A DNA stretch of 41,336 nt from a virus. The notes under the pieces were generated by a model, which was not told the DNA's origin, did not search any database, and saw nothing but the letters and a program-made list of their open reading frames with translations. Location: IMG/VR virus record IMGVR_UViG_3300047471_000084, positions 1 to 41,336 of that record. One strand, written 5' to 3'. Made by a program: the position numbers and the translations under genes. Below, one piece after another: positions 1-5,540 of the stretch. Each line of letters opens with the position of its first letter. The first letter of the stretch is position 1.

Positions 1-127
1 TCGCTGGGATGGCACGCAGAGAGTGGTTCTTAAGGGCAAGGATATGACCTATCTTCGACAACTAGTGTTTGAGCGTGACCACTGGACTTGCGTGGACGGC
101 GATTATGGAGATAGGTGCATGGGACCG
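1..127. repeat. Left copy of 127-bp terminal direct repeat
   Basis: Bases 1-127 are identical to 41210-41336, and the match ends exactly at the window end. The copy lies inside a gene that reads correctly across the join (41136 to 253). The contig is therefore circular or circularly permuted. The odd length of 127 is a common maximum assembler k-mer, so the repeat is more likely an assembly overlap than a biological terminal repeat. Confidence 0.95.
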
Positions 128-253
128 CTAGAGCTTAGTCACTGGCCACCACGAAGTAAGTCCGAAGGTTCTGATACGGAACAGGGAACGGCATGTAGGT
201 GCAAAAAACACCACCTGCTTTTAGATGGTCACCGTATGCCGATGCACTTTTAA
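1..253 (+). CDS. HNH endonuclease, 3' part (gene starts at 41136 across the circular join)
   Basis: This is the distal part of a 108-residue protein whose GTG start lies at 41136; the frame is continuous over the join. A GTG at 23 is internal. Visible features are an RDHWTC segment, a Ser-His-Trp-Pro-Pro-Arg-Ser segment typical of the first catalytic His of HNH nucleases, and a terminal Cys-Lys-Lys-His-His cluster. Small phage HNH proteins cut or nick DNA and often sit near replication or packaging genes. Here it follows a small membrane protein and overlaps the next gene by TAATG at 251-255. The family assignment rests on the motif pattern; the target is unknown. Confidence 0.7.
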   Translation, partial: RWDGTQRVVLKGKDMTYLRQLVFERDHWTCVDGDYGDRCMGPLELSHWPPRSKSEGSDTEQGTACRCKKHHLLLDGHRMPMHF

Positions 254-459
254 TGTGGAAAGTTAGCCATTATCGGAAGTTACGCAAGTACGTTGCCGAG
301 CGTTACCGGCTGTTTGTTGACCTGGGTATCTGCGTCTCTTGTAAGGGTGATGCTCATCCCGGTCGCGTGCGGTGCCTGAGTTGTGCAGAAGATATTAATG
401 CCAAAGCAAGAACCAAATACGCTGAGGCCAAGAGTTCTGTAGCTCTCCCAAGAGCCTAA
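253..459 (+). CDS. Small zinc-knuckle protein (68 aa)
   Basis: The ATG at 253 overlaps the TAA of the HNH gene, indicating coupled translation. The protein is basic in its first 25 residues and has two CxxC pairs (CVSC and CLSC) 13 residues apart, which look like one zinc ribbon. The C-terminus is Ala- and Lys-rich. Similar short double-CxxC proteins are frequent in early regions of tailed phages, mostly without assigned function. DNA binding or help to the preceding HNH protein is plausible but not shown. Confidence 0.6.
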   Translation: MWKVSHYRKLRKYVAERYRLFVDLGICVSCKGDAHPGRVRCLSCAEDINAKARTKYAEAKSSVALPRA

Positions 460-727
460 CTGGGAATAGTGATGCAAGCCGTACAAGATCGGCTGGTTCC
501 GTCCTCTAGGTCTGACGGTAAACGCAGACAGCCGAAGTCGGCGCGTCACCGAGCGCAGATGTTAACTGGCTCGTTAAAAACGCTCTGCCCCAAAGTGGGA
601 ACCATCGGCCCCTGGACATCCCGTACCTAGATCACCGCACGGGATGGAAGGCTGACAGAGCAGAACACATAAACCTCTTAAGAACTATAAAGAGGGATAA
701 GCAGACTGCGTAAAAAAGGCGGTGTCT
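460..727. other. Intergenic region with two inverted repeats; candidate regulatory or origin segment
   Basis: This stretch of about 270 bp lies just upstream of the O-like replication gene and holds no strong gene. Two perfect inverted repeats are visible: an 8-bp stem at 617-624 pairing with 639-646 (CATCCCGT / ACGGGATG), and a 6-bp stem at 674-679 pairing with 690-695 (CCTCTT / AAGAGG) in A+T-rich sequence. No clear iterons or T-run terminator are seen. In lambdoid phages the origin lies within or near O, so an origin or attenuator here is an inference only. Confidence 0.35.
472..630 (+). CDS. Possible 52-aa ORF, uncertain
   Basis: An ATG-initiated frame of 52 residues, basic and rich in Arg, Ser and Lys, fills part of the gap after the zinc-knuckle gene. 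There is no convincing ribosome binding site and no recognisable motif. Its stop lies in the loop of the 617-646 inverted repeat. It may be a small real gene or chance; it is listed because the gap is otherwise empty. Confidence 0.2.
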   Translation: MQAVQDRLVPSSRSDGKRRQPKSARHRAQMLTGSLKTLCPKVGTIGPWTSRT

Positions 728-1042
728 ATGGGGAAAATGAAAAAAGGAATTGAAATTCCGGTTTGGCTGGACTCGAAAAGTTGGTTGGATTATCTCGAAA
801 TGAGACGCGCCATCGGAAAGCCAATGACTCACAGAGCTAAAGAGCTGGCCATCATGAAGCTGGAAGCACTCAGGAATGAAGGAGAAGATCCAACGCAAGT
901 ATTAGAGCAGTCCATTTTCTCAAGCTGGCAAGGGTTATTTCCAGTAAAACAAAACGGGAGGCAACAATTCAATGGCCGAGGACCAATTAGTGCTAAAGAC
1001 GCTTTCAACCAGACCCTCAAAAACTTTGGAATTACTCATTAG
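728..1042 (+). CDS. O-like replication protein C-terminal domain (104 aa)
   Basis: The central segment has Pro-Val-Trp-Leu, a Trp-Leu-Asp-Tyr-Leu-Glu-Met-Arg-Arg helix, a Lys-Pro-Met-Thr turn, a Leu-Arg-Asn-Glu-Gly-Glu-Asp-Pro segment and Ser-Trp-Gln-Gly-Leu-Phe-Pro. This matches the domain commonly found at the C-terminus of phage replication initiators of the O/primosome type, which bring in the host helicase. The usual N-terminal winged-helix origin-binding domain is absent. The ATG at 728 follows an AAGGCGG ribosome binding site; a GTG at 722 is an alternative. The 3' end overlaps the helicase-loader-like gene by 71 bases. Function comes from domain resemblance and context. Confidence 0.6.
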   Translation: MGKMKKGIEIPVWLDSKSWLDYLEMRRAIGKPMTHRAKELAIMKLEALRNEGEDPTQVLEQSIFSSWQGLFPVKQNGRQQFNGRGPISAKDAFNQTLKNFGITH

Positions 1043-1559
1043 GACGCGACTGGCTCGTCTCTCCGCTATCTATGGGCGGGCAGTAGAAGCCGAGACTCTG
1101 GGTGTCTGGGTGGATGCGCTGAAGTTTCTGACTCCAACACAGATACAGGCGGGATTCGATCGAATAGAGAAGACCTTCATACCTACGTCGGCCTGTCCGT
1201 TCCCGGTTCCAGCGCAGCTATTATCCCATATCTGGGATGCCCAAGGTAACCAGTCCAAGGTGGAGGCAGAAGAAGCTTGGGAGTCACTCCTTGACTGGAT
1301 GCACCGCTATTATCGGCCCGATTGCCGGGATATGAAGTACCCGCTGATGGAAAGCAATATCCGCCATGCTGCTAGTGCTGCTGGAGGGCTAGAGCACATA
1401 AGTACGTGCCCAGTTGAAAAGGAACTACCCTGGGCTAAGAAGAAATTCATAGAAGCATATCTGCGTATGGCTCAACTGGAGAAGGATCAGCCGTTACTGG
1501 CATCTCCAGCAGTTATGAATCAGATCGGCGTTGTGGCGGAAGGGAAGCAACTGAAGTGA
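972..1559 (+). CDS. Helicase-loader-like replication protein (lambda P-like)
   Basis: This 195-residue protein follows the O-like gene, as P follows O in lambdoid phages. Residues 25-75 hold an Ala-Ile-Tyr-Gly segment, a helix ending in Leu-Lys-Phe-Leu, and Thr-Pro-Thr-Gln-Ile-Gln-Ala-Gly-Phe-Asp followed by a Pro-Val-Pro-Ala-Gln-Leu segment. This resembles loaders that deliver host DnaB to the origin. The ATG at 972 has GGGAGG upstream with about 10 bases between, which supports the unusual 71-base overlap with the previous gene. TTG at 1026 is an alternative that would shorten the overlap. The stop overlaps the next GTG start. Phage polymerase, helicase and primase genes are absent, so host replication proteins are probably recruited. 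Confidence 0.55.
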   Translation: MAEDQLVLKTLSTRPSKTLELLIRTRLARLSAIYGRAVEAETLGVWVDALKFLTPTQIQAGFDRIEKTFIPTSACPFPVPAQLLSHIWDAQGNQSKVEAEEAWESLLDWMHRYYRPDCRDMKYPLMESNIRHAASAAGGLEHISTCPVEKELPWAKKKFIEAYLRMAQLEKDQPLLASPAVMNQIGVVAEGKQLK

Positions 1560-2065
1560 GTAAGGAGTGGAGAGAAAAGAATCGCGAAAAGATCAGGATA
1601 GAAAGTCGTAAATATTACTATGCAAATAAAGAATCTCGCCGGAAGTATCGTAAAAAGAATGTTGCTCACTTCAGGGAATATGCGAGACGGTATCGGGAAA
1701 AGAATCGTGCTCATCTTGCGAAATATCATAAAAAGTATTGTAAAAAGTATTGGGAAAAGAATCGTGATCGTATCAATGAATACAGGCGGAAGTGGTCTGC
1801 AATGGATCGTGCCAGGAACCGATCTACTTACTGCAGGCGCTTCCGCGAATGGCACCGCAAACATACAGAAACTCTGCAAGAATTTGTACTCGACTTACTA
1901 ACTAAAAAAGGAGAAACAAAATGGCCCAAGTACTTGCAACAAATGGAAAGAAACAATCCGCAAAAGTTCCGGCTATTAATCGCAAGAGAAAAGGTAAAGC
2001 TGCTACGCAAGATCGGACTCCGCCCAGATGCCTTGCGGTCTCTGAAAAAGGAATTAATACCGTAA
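1556..2065 (+). CDS. Basic Tyr/Lys/Arg repeat protein (169 aa), unknown function
   Basis: The GTG start overlaps the preceding TGA (GTGA). Residues 5-100 contain a run of short degenerate repeats of the kind Tyr-Arg-x-Lys-Asn-Arg-x-x, spaced 12-18 residues apart and very basic. Such YxxxN repeats often lead into HNH or zinc-finger domains in phage proteins, but no HNH follows here. The C-terminal 60 residues look like amphipathic helices. The strong charge suggests nucleic-acid binding. Its last 145 bases overlap the next gene in another frame, and both frames look coding. Confidence 0.55.
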   Translation: MSKEWREKNREKIRIESRKYYYANKESRRKYRKKNVAHFREYARRYREKNRAHLAKYHKKYCKKYWEKNRDRINEYRRKWSAMDRARNRSTYCRRFREWHRKHTETLQEFVLDLLTKKGETKWPKYLQQMERNNPQKFRLLIAREKVKLLRKIGLRPDALRSLKKELIP

Positions 2066-2265
2066 CCAACTTCAGCAACTTCTTTAGCCTGATGATCGGC
2101 GATTTGGTTGCGGGACGTATCACTGCCGGAATATCTAATGCCGCGTGCAATGCCGGAGCAAAACTCCTTAAGGCTGTAGAAATGCAAGAAAGGTACGGAA
2201 AGCCAGTTCCGGGGCAGAACAAGAGCCTGGTGCTGTCTCCTGGTCCGATGGACAGCTTGGTATAG
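1921..2265 (+). CDS. Conserved-looking phage protein overprinted on the previous gene (114 aa)
   Basis: The ATG at 1921 has an excellent AAGGAG ribosome binding site seven bases upstream. The first 48 residues, encoded over the end of the 1556-2065 gene in a different frame, are Lys/Gln/Arg-rich and look disordered. The rest is a compact helical region (Asn-Phe-Phe-Ser-Leu-Met through Val-Glu-Met-Gln-Glu-Arg-Tyr-Gly) that resembles small phage early proteins in which a short helix pair precedes a Glu-x-x-x-Arg-Tyr-Gly end. Function is unknown. Confidence 0.55.
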   Translation: MAQVLATNGKKQSAKVPAINRKRKGKAATQDRTPPRCLAVSEKGINTVTNFSNFFSLMIGDLVAGRITAGISNAACNAGAKLLKAVEMQERYGKPVPGQNKSLVLSPGPMDSLV

Positions 2266-2320
2266 CTGCGTGGCTAGAATCGCCTGTAATTGCGTTTAAC
2301 GGTATATCTGGAGGGCATCT

Positions 2321-2998
2321 GTGACTGAAGTTGTCATACAGGGTGGGTCTTTGGCGGGATCGCAGGAAGCGGCCAACATTACCCGCTCACTGCAAGATGA
2401 GTACCAGTGTCTACAGAACCGCTGGGTGGATCTGGCTCGTCGCGTCCAGTTGGCACTAGATCGCAGGGTACCGCAGGCTCTTGGTATGGGAGTCAGGGAG
2501 TGGCTACATAAGACCTTCAACAGGGATAGCCATTATCTGGAGAAGCAGATGGACAATCTTCGGGCACTTCAGGGGGTGCCCGAGGAGATTCTAGGACAAA
2601 TCAGCGACTTCAACGCTGACCAGCTCGTTAGGCTACCGGAAGCAGACAGGCACAAGCCTGAGATTCTCAAGGCTGCGGTTGACCTGGCGGATAAGCCAAC
2701 CGAGTTTAGGAAGATGGTAACTGATATTCGGAAGACGAAGTACGGACTAGAGCCTGAGAAGTGGACCAGTCTGGTTCGCCCGCTGCCAAGCAACCTAGTA
2801 GAGCGTTGGGAGGTGCAGGAGAAGCGTATAGCCGCAGGTTTAGGAGTCAGGCTACCCAAGTCTTCGGAAGACTTAAAGGGCTGGAAGCATGGCGAGATCA
2901 ATGTCTGGGAGTGGCTGATTACGGCAATGGAACAGACTAATGTTTGGCAACTAAATTCATGGATCCATGACGAAAATCCCAATGAGAGAGAAGAATGA
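2321..2998 (+). CDS. Hypothetical early protein, possibly DNA-binding (225 aa)
   Basis: The GTG start at 2321 follows GGAGGG with five bases between. The protein is mostly helical. Residues 58-110 have an arrangement (Val-Arg-Glu-Trp-Leu ... Leu-Arg-Ala-Leu ... Val-Pro-Glu-Glu-Ile-Leu ... Leu-Val-Arg-Leu-Pro-Glu-Ala) reminiscent of the helix-turn-helix and following helices of ParB-like phage proteins, but no ParB N-terminal nuclease motif is present. It sits between replication and homing-endonuclease genes and overlaps the latter by ATGA. I infer DNA binding weakly. Confidence 0.45.
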   Translation: MTEVVIQGGSLAGSQEAANITRSLQDEYQCLQNRWVDLARRVQLALDRRVPQALGMGVREWLHKTFNRDSHYLEKQMDNLRALQGVPEEILGQISDFNADQLVRLPEADRHKPEILKAAVDLADKPTEFRKMVTDIRKTKYGLEPEKWTSLVRPLPSNLVERWEVQEKRIAAGLGVRLPKSSEDLKGWKHGEINVWEWLITAMEQTNVWQLNSWIHDENPNEREE

Positions 2999-3498
2999 TT
3001 AAAGAAATTGAAGGTTTCCCCAATTATTTCGTCCGCGAAGATGGCACTGTATTTACTGGCCACGGCAAGGAATTGAAGATACTTAGGCCATATTATACCA
3101 GAAGATATTGGTGGGTTAGGTTGTGTTGCAAGGGAAGGCGTAGGGCTTTCGGTGTTCATTGTCTCGTCCTGGAGTGTTTTGTGGGGCCCCGCCCTCCCGG
3201 AATGCAGGGTCGCCACCTTGATGGAAATAGGGATCACAATTACTTAGAGAATCTGGCATGGGGAACCCCTAAAGAAAATCACGCTGATTGTTTACGCCAT
3301 GGCACAAGGATGATGGGTAGTAAGCACCACCGCAGTAAATTAAATGAGGAACAAGTTGCCTACATAAGGTCAAGGAGACAAAAGTCGCGCACCTCCGAAT
3401 CGATCTTGACTCAAAAAGAATTAGCTGACAGGTTTTCTGTTTCCACTAGCAGCATTAGGCATATTTGGATTGGGGATGGATGGAGCCAAGTTCAATGA
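2995..3498 (+). CDS. NUMOD4-HNH homing endonuclease with C-terminal HTH
   Basis: The three-part structure is clear in 167 residues. Residues 1-45 are a NUMOD4-type motif (Ile-Glu-Gly-Phe-Pro-Asn-Tyr, then Asp-Gly-Thr-Val). Residues 50-95 are an HNH_3-type core with Val-His at 54-55, His-Leu-Asp-Gly-Asn at 74-78, an Asn-Leu-Ala-Trp-Gly-Thr segment and Glu-Asn. Residues 104-167 form a NUMOD1/HTH-like DNA-recognition tail (Ser-Lys-Leu-Asn-Glu-Glu-Gln-Val, then Glu-Leu-Ala-x-x-Phe-Ser-Val-Ser). Such free-standing homing nucleases cut phage genomes lacking them and so spread. It is linked by ATGA to both neighbours, so it is well integrated in the operon. All expected catalytic positions appear intact. 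Confidence 0.88.
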   Translation: MIKEIEGFPNYFVREDGTVFTGHGKELKILRPYYTRRYWWVRLCCKGRRRAFGVHCLVLECFVGPRPPGMQGRHLDGNRDHNYLENLAWGTPKENHADCLRHGTRMMGSKHHRSKLNEEQVAYIRSRRQKSRTSESILTQKELADRFSVSTSSIRHIWIGDGWSQVQ

Positions 3499-3872
3499 AG
3501 CCAACCTGTCCCCATCACCCGAGTATCCGTATGCGCCTAGTACCGTCCGGTGAACCTATGTTCACAAATACCCGCAGCGCCTTTAGCAACGATAAGCGTG
3601 AGCAGATACTGAAGGCAAAGAAGGAAGAAAGAAAGATCTGGCGTTGCGGGGCCCCGGGTTGCCCCCGTGTTCAACATATGTCTTCCGAGCCAGAGCTTTA
3701 CCTTTGTGTGGGTAGGGGCTGCAAGGAATACGCGGACGGAGAGTTGACAGCTAGGTCAATCTATAGGTGCAGGGCCTGTTACAAGAAGTTCAATCACGAT
3801 TATTGGAAGAACGTAGGTAAGGCCAATCATAAGAGAAACGGGAGAATGAATGCCAAGTCCGCTACAGCGTAG
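3495..3872 (+). CDS. Zinc-finger-like protein (125 aa)
   Basis: I place the start at ATG 3495, overlapping the TGA of the homing endonuclease. Clustered Cys/His pairs (Cys-Pro-His-His near the N-terminus, then CGAPGC, CVGRGC and CRAC) suggest one or two zinc-binding modules between residues 50 and 105, followed by a basic Lys/Arg/Asn-rich tail. No catalytic motif was recognised. It overlaps the next gene by 23 bases. A nucleic-acid-binding role is plausible only from composition. Confidence 0.5.
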   Translation: MKPTCPHHPSIRMRLVPSGEPMFTNTRSAFSNDKREQILKAKKEERKIWRCGAPGCPRVQHMSSEPELYLCVGRGCKEYADGELTARSIYRCRACYKKFNHDYWKNVGKANHKRNGRMNAKSATA

Positions 3873-4206
3873 CATTGCCATCCTGAAGGGGCAGGGTTAT
3901 CACGTAGCCCGTGGTGAGCACTGGAACTCCTTCGCCCGTATCAGGCAGGACTTGTACGGATTTGGCGACTTGTTAGTTACAAACGGAGATCACATCGCAC
4001 TTGTACAGGTGACTACAACGGGAAACATGGGAGCCAGGGAAAAGAAGATCTTCTCTCTTCCTGTCCATCGTATATGGCTCTCTTCTGGGGGCAGGATATT
4101 TGTTCACGGCTGGGCCAAGCGTGGGGCCAGGGGAAAGCGCAAGACGTGGACCCTGCAAGAGCGGGAGTTACTAGACACAGATACGGAGCCAAGCGGACAT
4201 GAGTGA
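3850..4206 (+). CDS. PD-(D/E)XK-like protein, possible nuclease or resolvase (118 aa)
   Basis: Residues 20-60 read Glu-His-Trp-Asn-Ser-Phe-Ala-Arg-Ile-Arg-x-Asp-Leu-Tyr-Gly-Phe-Gly-Asp-Leu-Leu-Val, then about 10 residues, then Leu-Val-Gln-Val-Thr-Thr. This is the spacing of an Asp...(Glu/Gln)-x-(Lys/Thr) site in small restriction-like folds found in many phage early regions. The canonical Lys is replaced by Thr, so activity is uncertain. A Lys-Thr-Trp-Thr-Leu-Gln-Glu-Arg tail is typical of this phage group. Start ATG 3850 has GGGAGA upstream. Its last bases, with the start of the next gene, form repeat copy B1, seen again at 7005. Confidence 0.55.
   Translation: MPSPLQRSIAILKGQGYHVARGEHWNSFARIRQDLYGFGDLLVTNGDHIALVQVTTTGNMGAREKKIFSLPVHRIWLSSGGRIFVHGWAKRGARGKRKTWTLQERELLDTDTEPSGHE
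4185..4206. repeat. Short direct repeat B, copy 1 (22 bp)
   Basis: Bases 4185-4206 are identical to 7005-7026. In this copy the repeat encodes the end of one gene and the start codon of the next (ATGAGTGA). In the second copy no such genes remain. B is the first of three repeats (B, A, C) that occur in the same order on both sides of the methyltransferase gene. Confidence 0.9.
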
Positions 4207-4405
4207 CCGACCGAACGAAAAGCAGGTATGCGACGATATTCTCAGGATTATGCGCGTTTATCACGAACAGTGGCCTAATATTTCTACTCCGGGAGGCTTT
4301 GAGCACTTAGGGGATGTCTGGTCGCAGTTCTTGAAGTGGGAAAGTCTGTTGCTAGCCGGGCAGCCCCGCGCCACACAAGAGCAGGAGCGGACCAAGGATG
4401 CGTAA
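4199..4405 (+). CDS. Hypothetical small protein (68 aa)
   Basis: The ATG lies inside repeat B1 and overlaps the preceding gene by eight bases. The protein is acidic to neutral and helical with several Trp residues (Glu-Gln-Trp, Asp-Val-Trp, Lys-Trp-Glu) and no recognisable motif. A truncated echo of its start (Met-Ser-Asp-stop) is preserved at repeat B2, 7019-7030. Function unknown. Confidence 0.5.
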   Translation: MSDRPNEKQVCDDILRIMRVYHEQWPNISTPGGFEHLGDVWSQFLKWESLLLAGQPRATQEQERTKDA

Positions 4406-4664
4406 TTTATCTGGTTCCGAACAAGATGCGCTTGCTTATCTCTACGGTGGCGGGGATGAAACGATTGAGTGTCATTCCGCTCAGTGGGTGATTACACGAT
4501 TCCCGCAGAAGTGCCTGAGCGCCCTGCACAAAGGAGCAATGACGATTCCCAAAGGCACAGAGATGATTGTCGAGCGGGCCAAGGTCGAGGGCAGATTCGG
4601 AAGCTGCTACACATGTGCGGGTTGCATTCGCAAAGCCACACAAGAGCAGGGAGGCGACAAGTGA
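4398..4664 (+). CDS. Hypothetical protein with CxxC...C (88 aa)
   Basis: It overlaps the previous gene by eight bases and the next by GTGA. The C-terminal third has Cys-Tyr-Thr-Cys-Ala-Gly-Cys followed by basic residues, a possible zinc knuckle, and a Cys-His pair lies near residue 25. Nothing identifies a reaction. It belongs to the run of small, tightly overlapped accessory genes before the methyltransferase block. Confidence 0.5.
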   Translation: MRNLSGSEQDALAYLYGGGDETIECHSAQWVITRFPQKCLSALHKGAMTIPKGTEMIVERAKVEGRFGSCYTCAGCIRKATQEQGGDK

Positions 4665-4843
4665 GCAAGCAGTTAAAGAAAAAGTTTAAGGTTGGTCAAG
4701 TTGTGGTTTTGGACGGAAGTTATCGACGCATTCATGATGTTACAAAAGCTGATCCTGTTTATGGTGGCTGGCATTACTGGATTGGTGGAATTGGATACGC
4801 CGCCTGCCTCTTGAAGCCACTAACAAAATGTGAAAAGGGCTAG
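4661..4843 (+). CDS. Small SH3-like/KOW-like phage protein (60 aa)
   Basis: The GTG start overlaps the preceding TGA, with GGAGG seven bases upstream. A basic N-terminus is followed by Phe-Lys-Val-Gly-Gln-Val-Val-Val, a Tyr-Arg-Arg-Ile strand, Tyr-Gly-Gly-Trp-His-Tyr-Trp-Ile and a closing Leu-Lys-Pro-Leu-Thr-Lys. This pattern recurs in many phage and plasmid small proteins and suggests a five-strand SH3-like barrel. The molecular role is not known to me. Its stop codon TAG is contained in repeat A1. Confidence 0.6.
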   Translation: MSKQLKKKFKVGQVVVLDGSYRRIHDVTKADPVYGGWHYWIGGIGYAACLLKPLTKCEKG

Positions 4844-4869
4844 TCGCACAGAAGTCTGAACGCGCTCGG
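4839..4869. repeat. Direct repeat A, copy 1 (31 bp)
   Basis: Bases 4839-4869 are identical to 7184-7214 (31 of 31), with mismatches immediately outside on both sides. The repeat begins at the stop codon of the SH3-like gene and is otherwise non-coding. The two copies bracket 2.3 kb containing the methyltransferase gene. Confidence 0.92.
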
Positions 4870-4943
4870 TTGGAGCGTTGCGGTTCGCTTGGGAGCAGAG
4901 TCTTTCTGTTAACCCGTCTACTGACGGAGATTGGAGTCGCAAT

Positions 4944-5165
4944 ATGGTAAAGCCAAAACTGAAGCGCCACTATTCCGGTAATCACAGCAAGCGATTCTGG
5001 AATCGCCTCAATGCCATCGACCATGTCGCCTACAAAGATGCGGCCTACTTGCTCGGATGCACGATGCAGGATTTAGAGGCTAGGGTTTTGCAGTTCGTGG
5101 AGAATGCGGAAGCGATTGTTAATAGCCGGGTTTCCAGCGATAAGCGATGTTTTCGGAAACGCTAA
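4944..5165 (+). CDS. Hypothetical basic protein (73 aa)
   Basis: ATG 4944 has GGAG seven bases upstream. An in-frame start at 4878 exists but would extend into sequence next to repeat A1. The protein has a basic N-terminus and a helical core (Ala-Tyr-Leu-Leu-Gly-Cys-Thr ... Asp-Leu-Glu-Ala-Arg-Val-Leu-Gln-Phe-Val) that could be a small helix-turn-helix. The 100 bp before it hold only repeat A1 and an imperfect stem formed by the end of A1 with the bases after it. Function unknown. Confidence 0.5.
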   Translation: MVKPKLKRHYSGNHSKRFWNRLNAIDHVAYKDAAYLLGCTMQDLEARVLQFVENAEAIVNSRVSSDKRCFRKR

Positions 5166-5186
5166 AGACCCCACTGGGACATCGAA

Positions 5187-5202
5187 GGGAGGATGCACTT
5201 GG
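5187..5202. repeat. Direct repeat C, copy 1: shared ribosome binding site and start codon
   Basis: Sixteen bases (GGGAGG directly followed by ATGCACTTGG) are identical to 7215-7230. Each copy provides the ribosome binding site and first codons of a different gene. At the second site C directly abuts repeat A2; here 317 bases and a small gene lie between A and C. Confidence 0.85.
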
Positions 5203-5513
5203 CACTAATCGAAGGACGACCAACAGTAAGTCTTGAGGTTTCGATTCGTTTAACCGAAGCGGAGGCTGGAGCACTCGACGCCCTGACAGCTTACGGGATT
5301 GAACCGTTTCTCACGACGTTTTACGAAAAGATGGGCCGCTCTGTTTTGCAGCCGTACGAGGCTGGCCTACGCTCTCTGTTTAAATCTCTCAGAGATGGCG
5401 ATGCTAATGTCAGTAGCTTGCTCAAAAAGGCGAAGGACGCTCGCGGAGTGTTTTCCGATCTAAAGAAAGTTGTCTCGAAGTCGGGAGCCGGGGGACGTGG
5501 CAACGAGCAATGA
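5193..5513 (+). CDS. Hypothetical accessory protein (106 aa)
   Basis: The first four codons are shared with the gene at 7221 (repeat C), after which the proteins differ. A beta-like start (Thr-Val-Ser-Leu-Glu-Val-Ser-Ile-Arg-Leu-Thr) is followed by helical segments with Glu-Ala-Gly-Ala-Leu-Asp-Ala-Leu and a Lys/Ser/Gly-rich tail. GGGAGG abuts the ATG, so the Shine-Dalgarno spacing is very short and initiation may be weak or use another site. No family recognised. Confidence 0.5.
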   Translation: MHLALIEGRPTVSLEVSIRLTEAEAGALDALTAYGIEPFLTTFYEKMGRSVLQPYEAGLRSLFKSLRDGDANVSSLLKKAKDARGVFSDLKKVVSKSGAGGRGNEQ

Positions 5514-5540
5514 CGCAGAGAGGCTAAAGGAAACGAAAAG

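Noticed and set aside
1620-1901. Rightward 93-codon frame inside the basic repeat gene
   Set aside because: It shadows the Lys/Tyr/Arg repeats of the 1556 gene in another frame and has no ribosome site.
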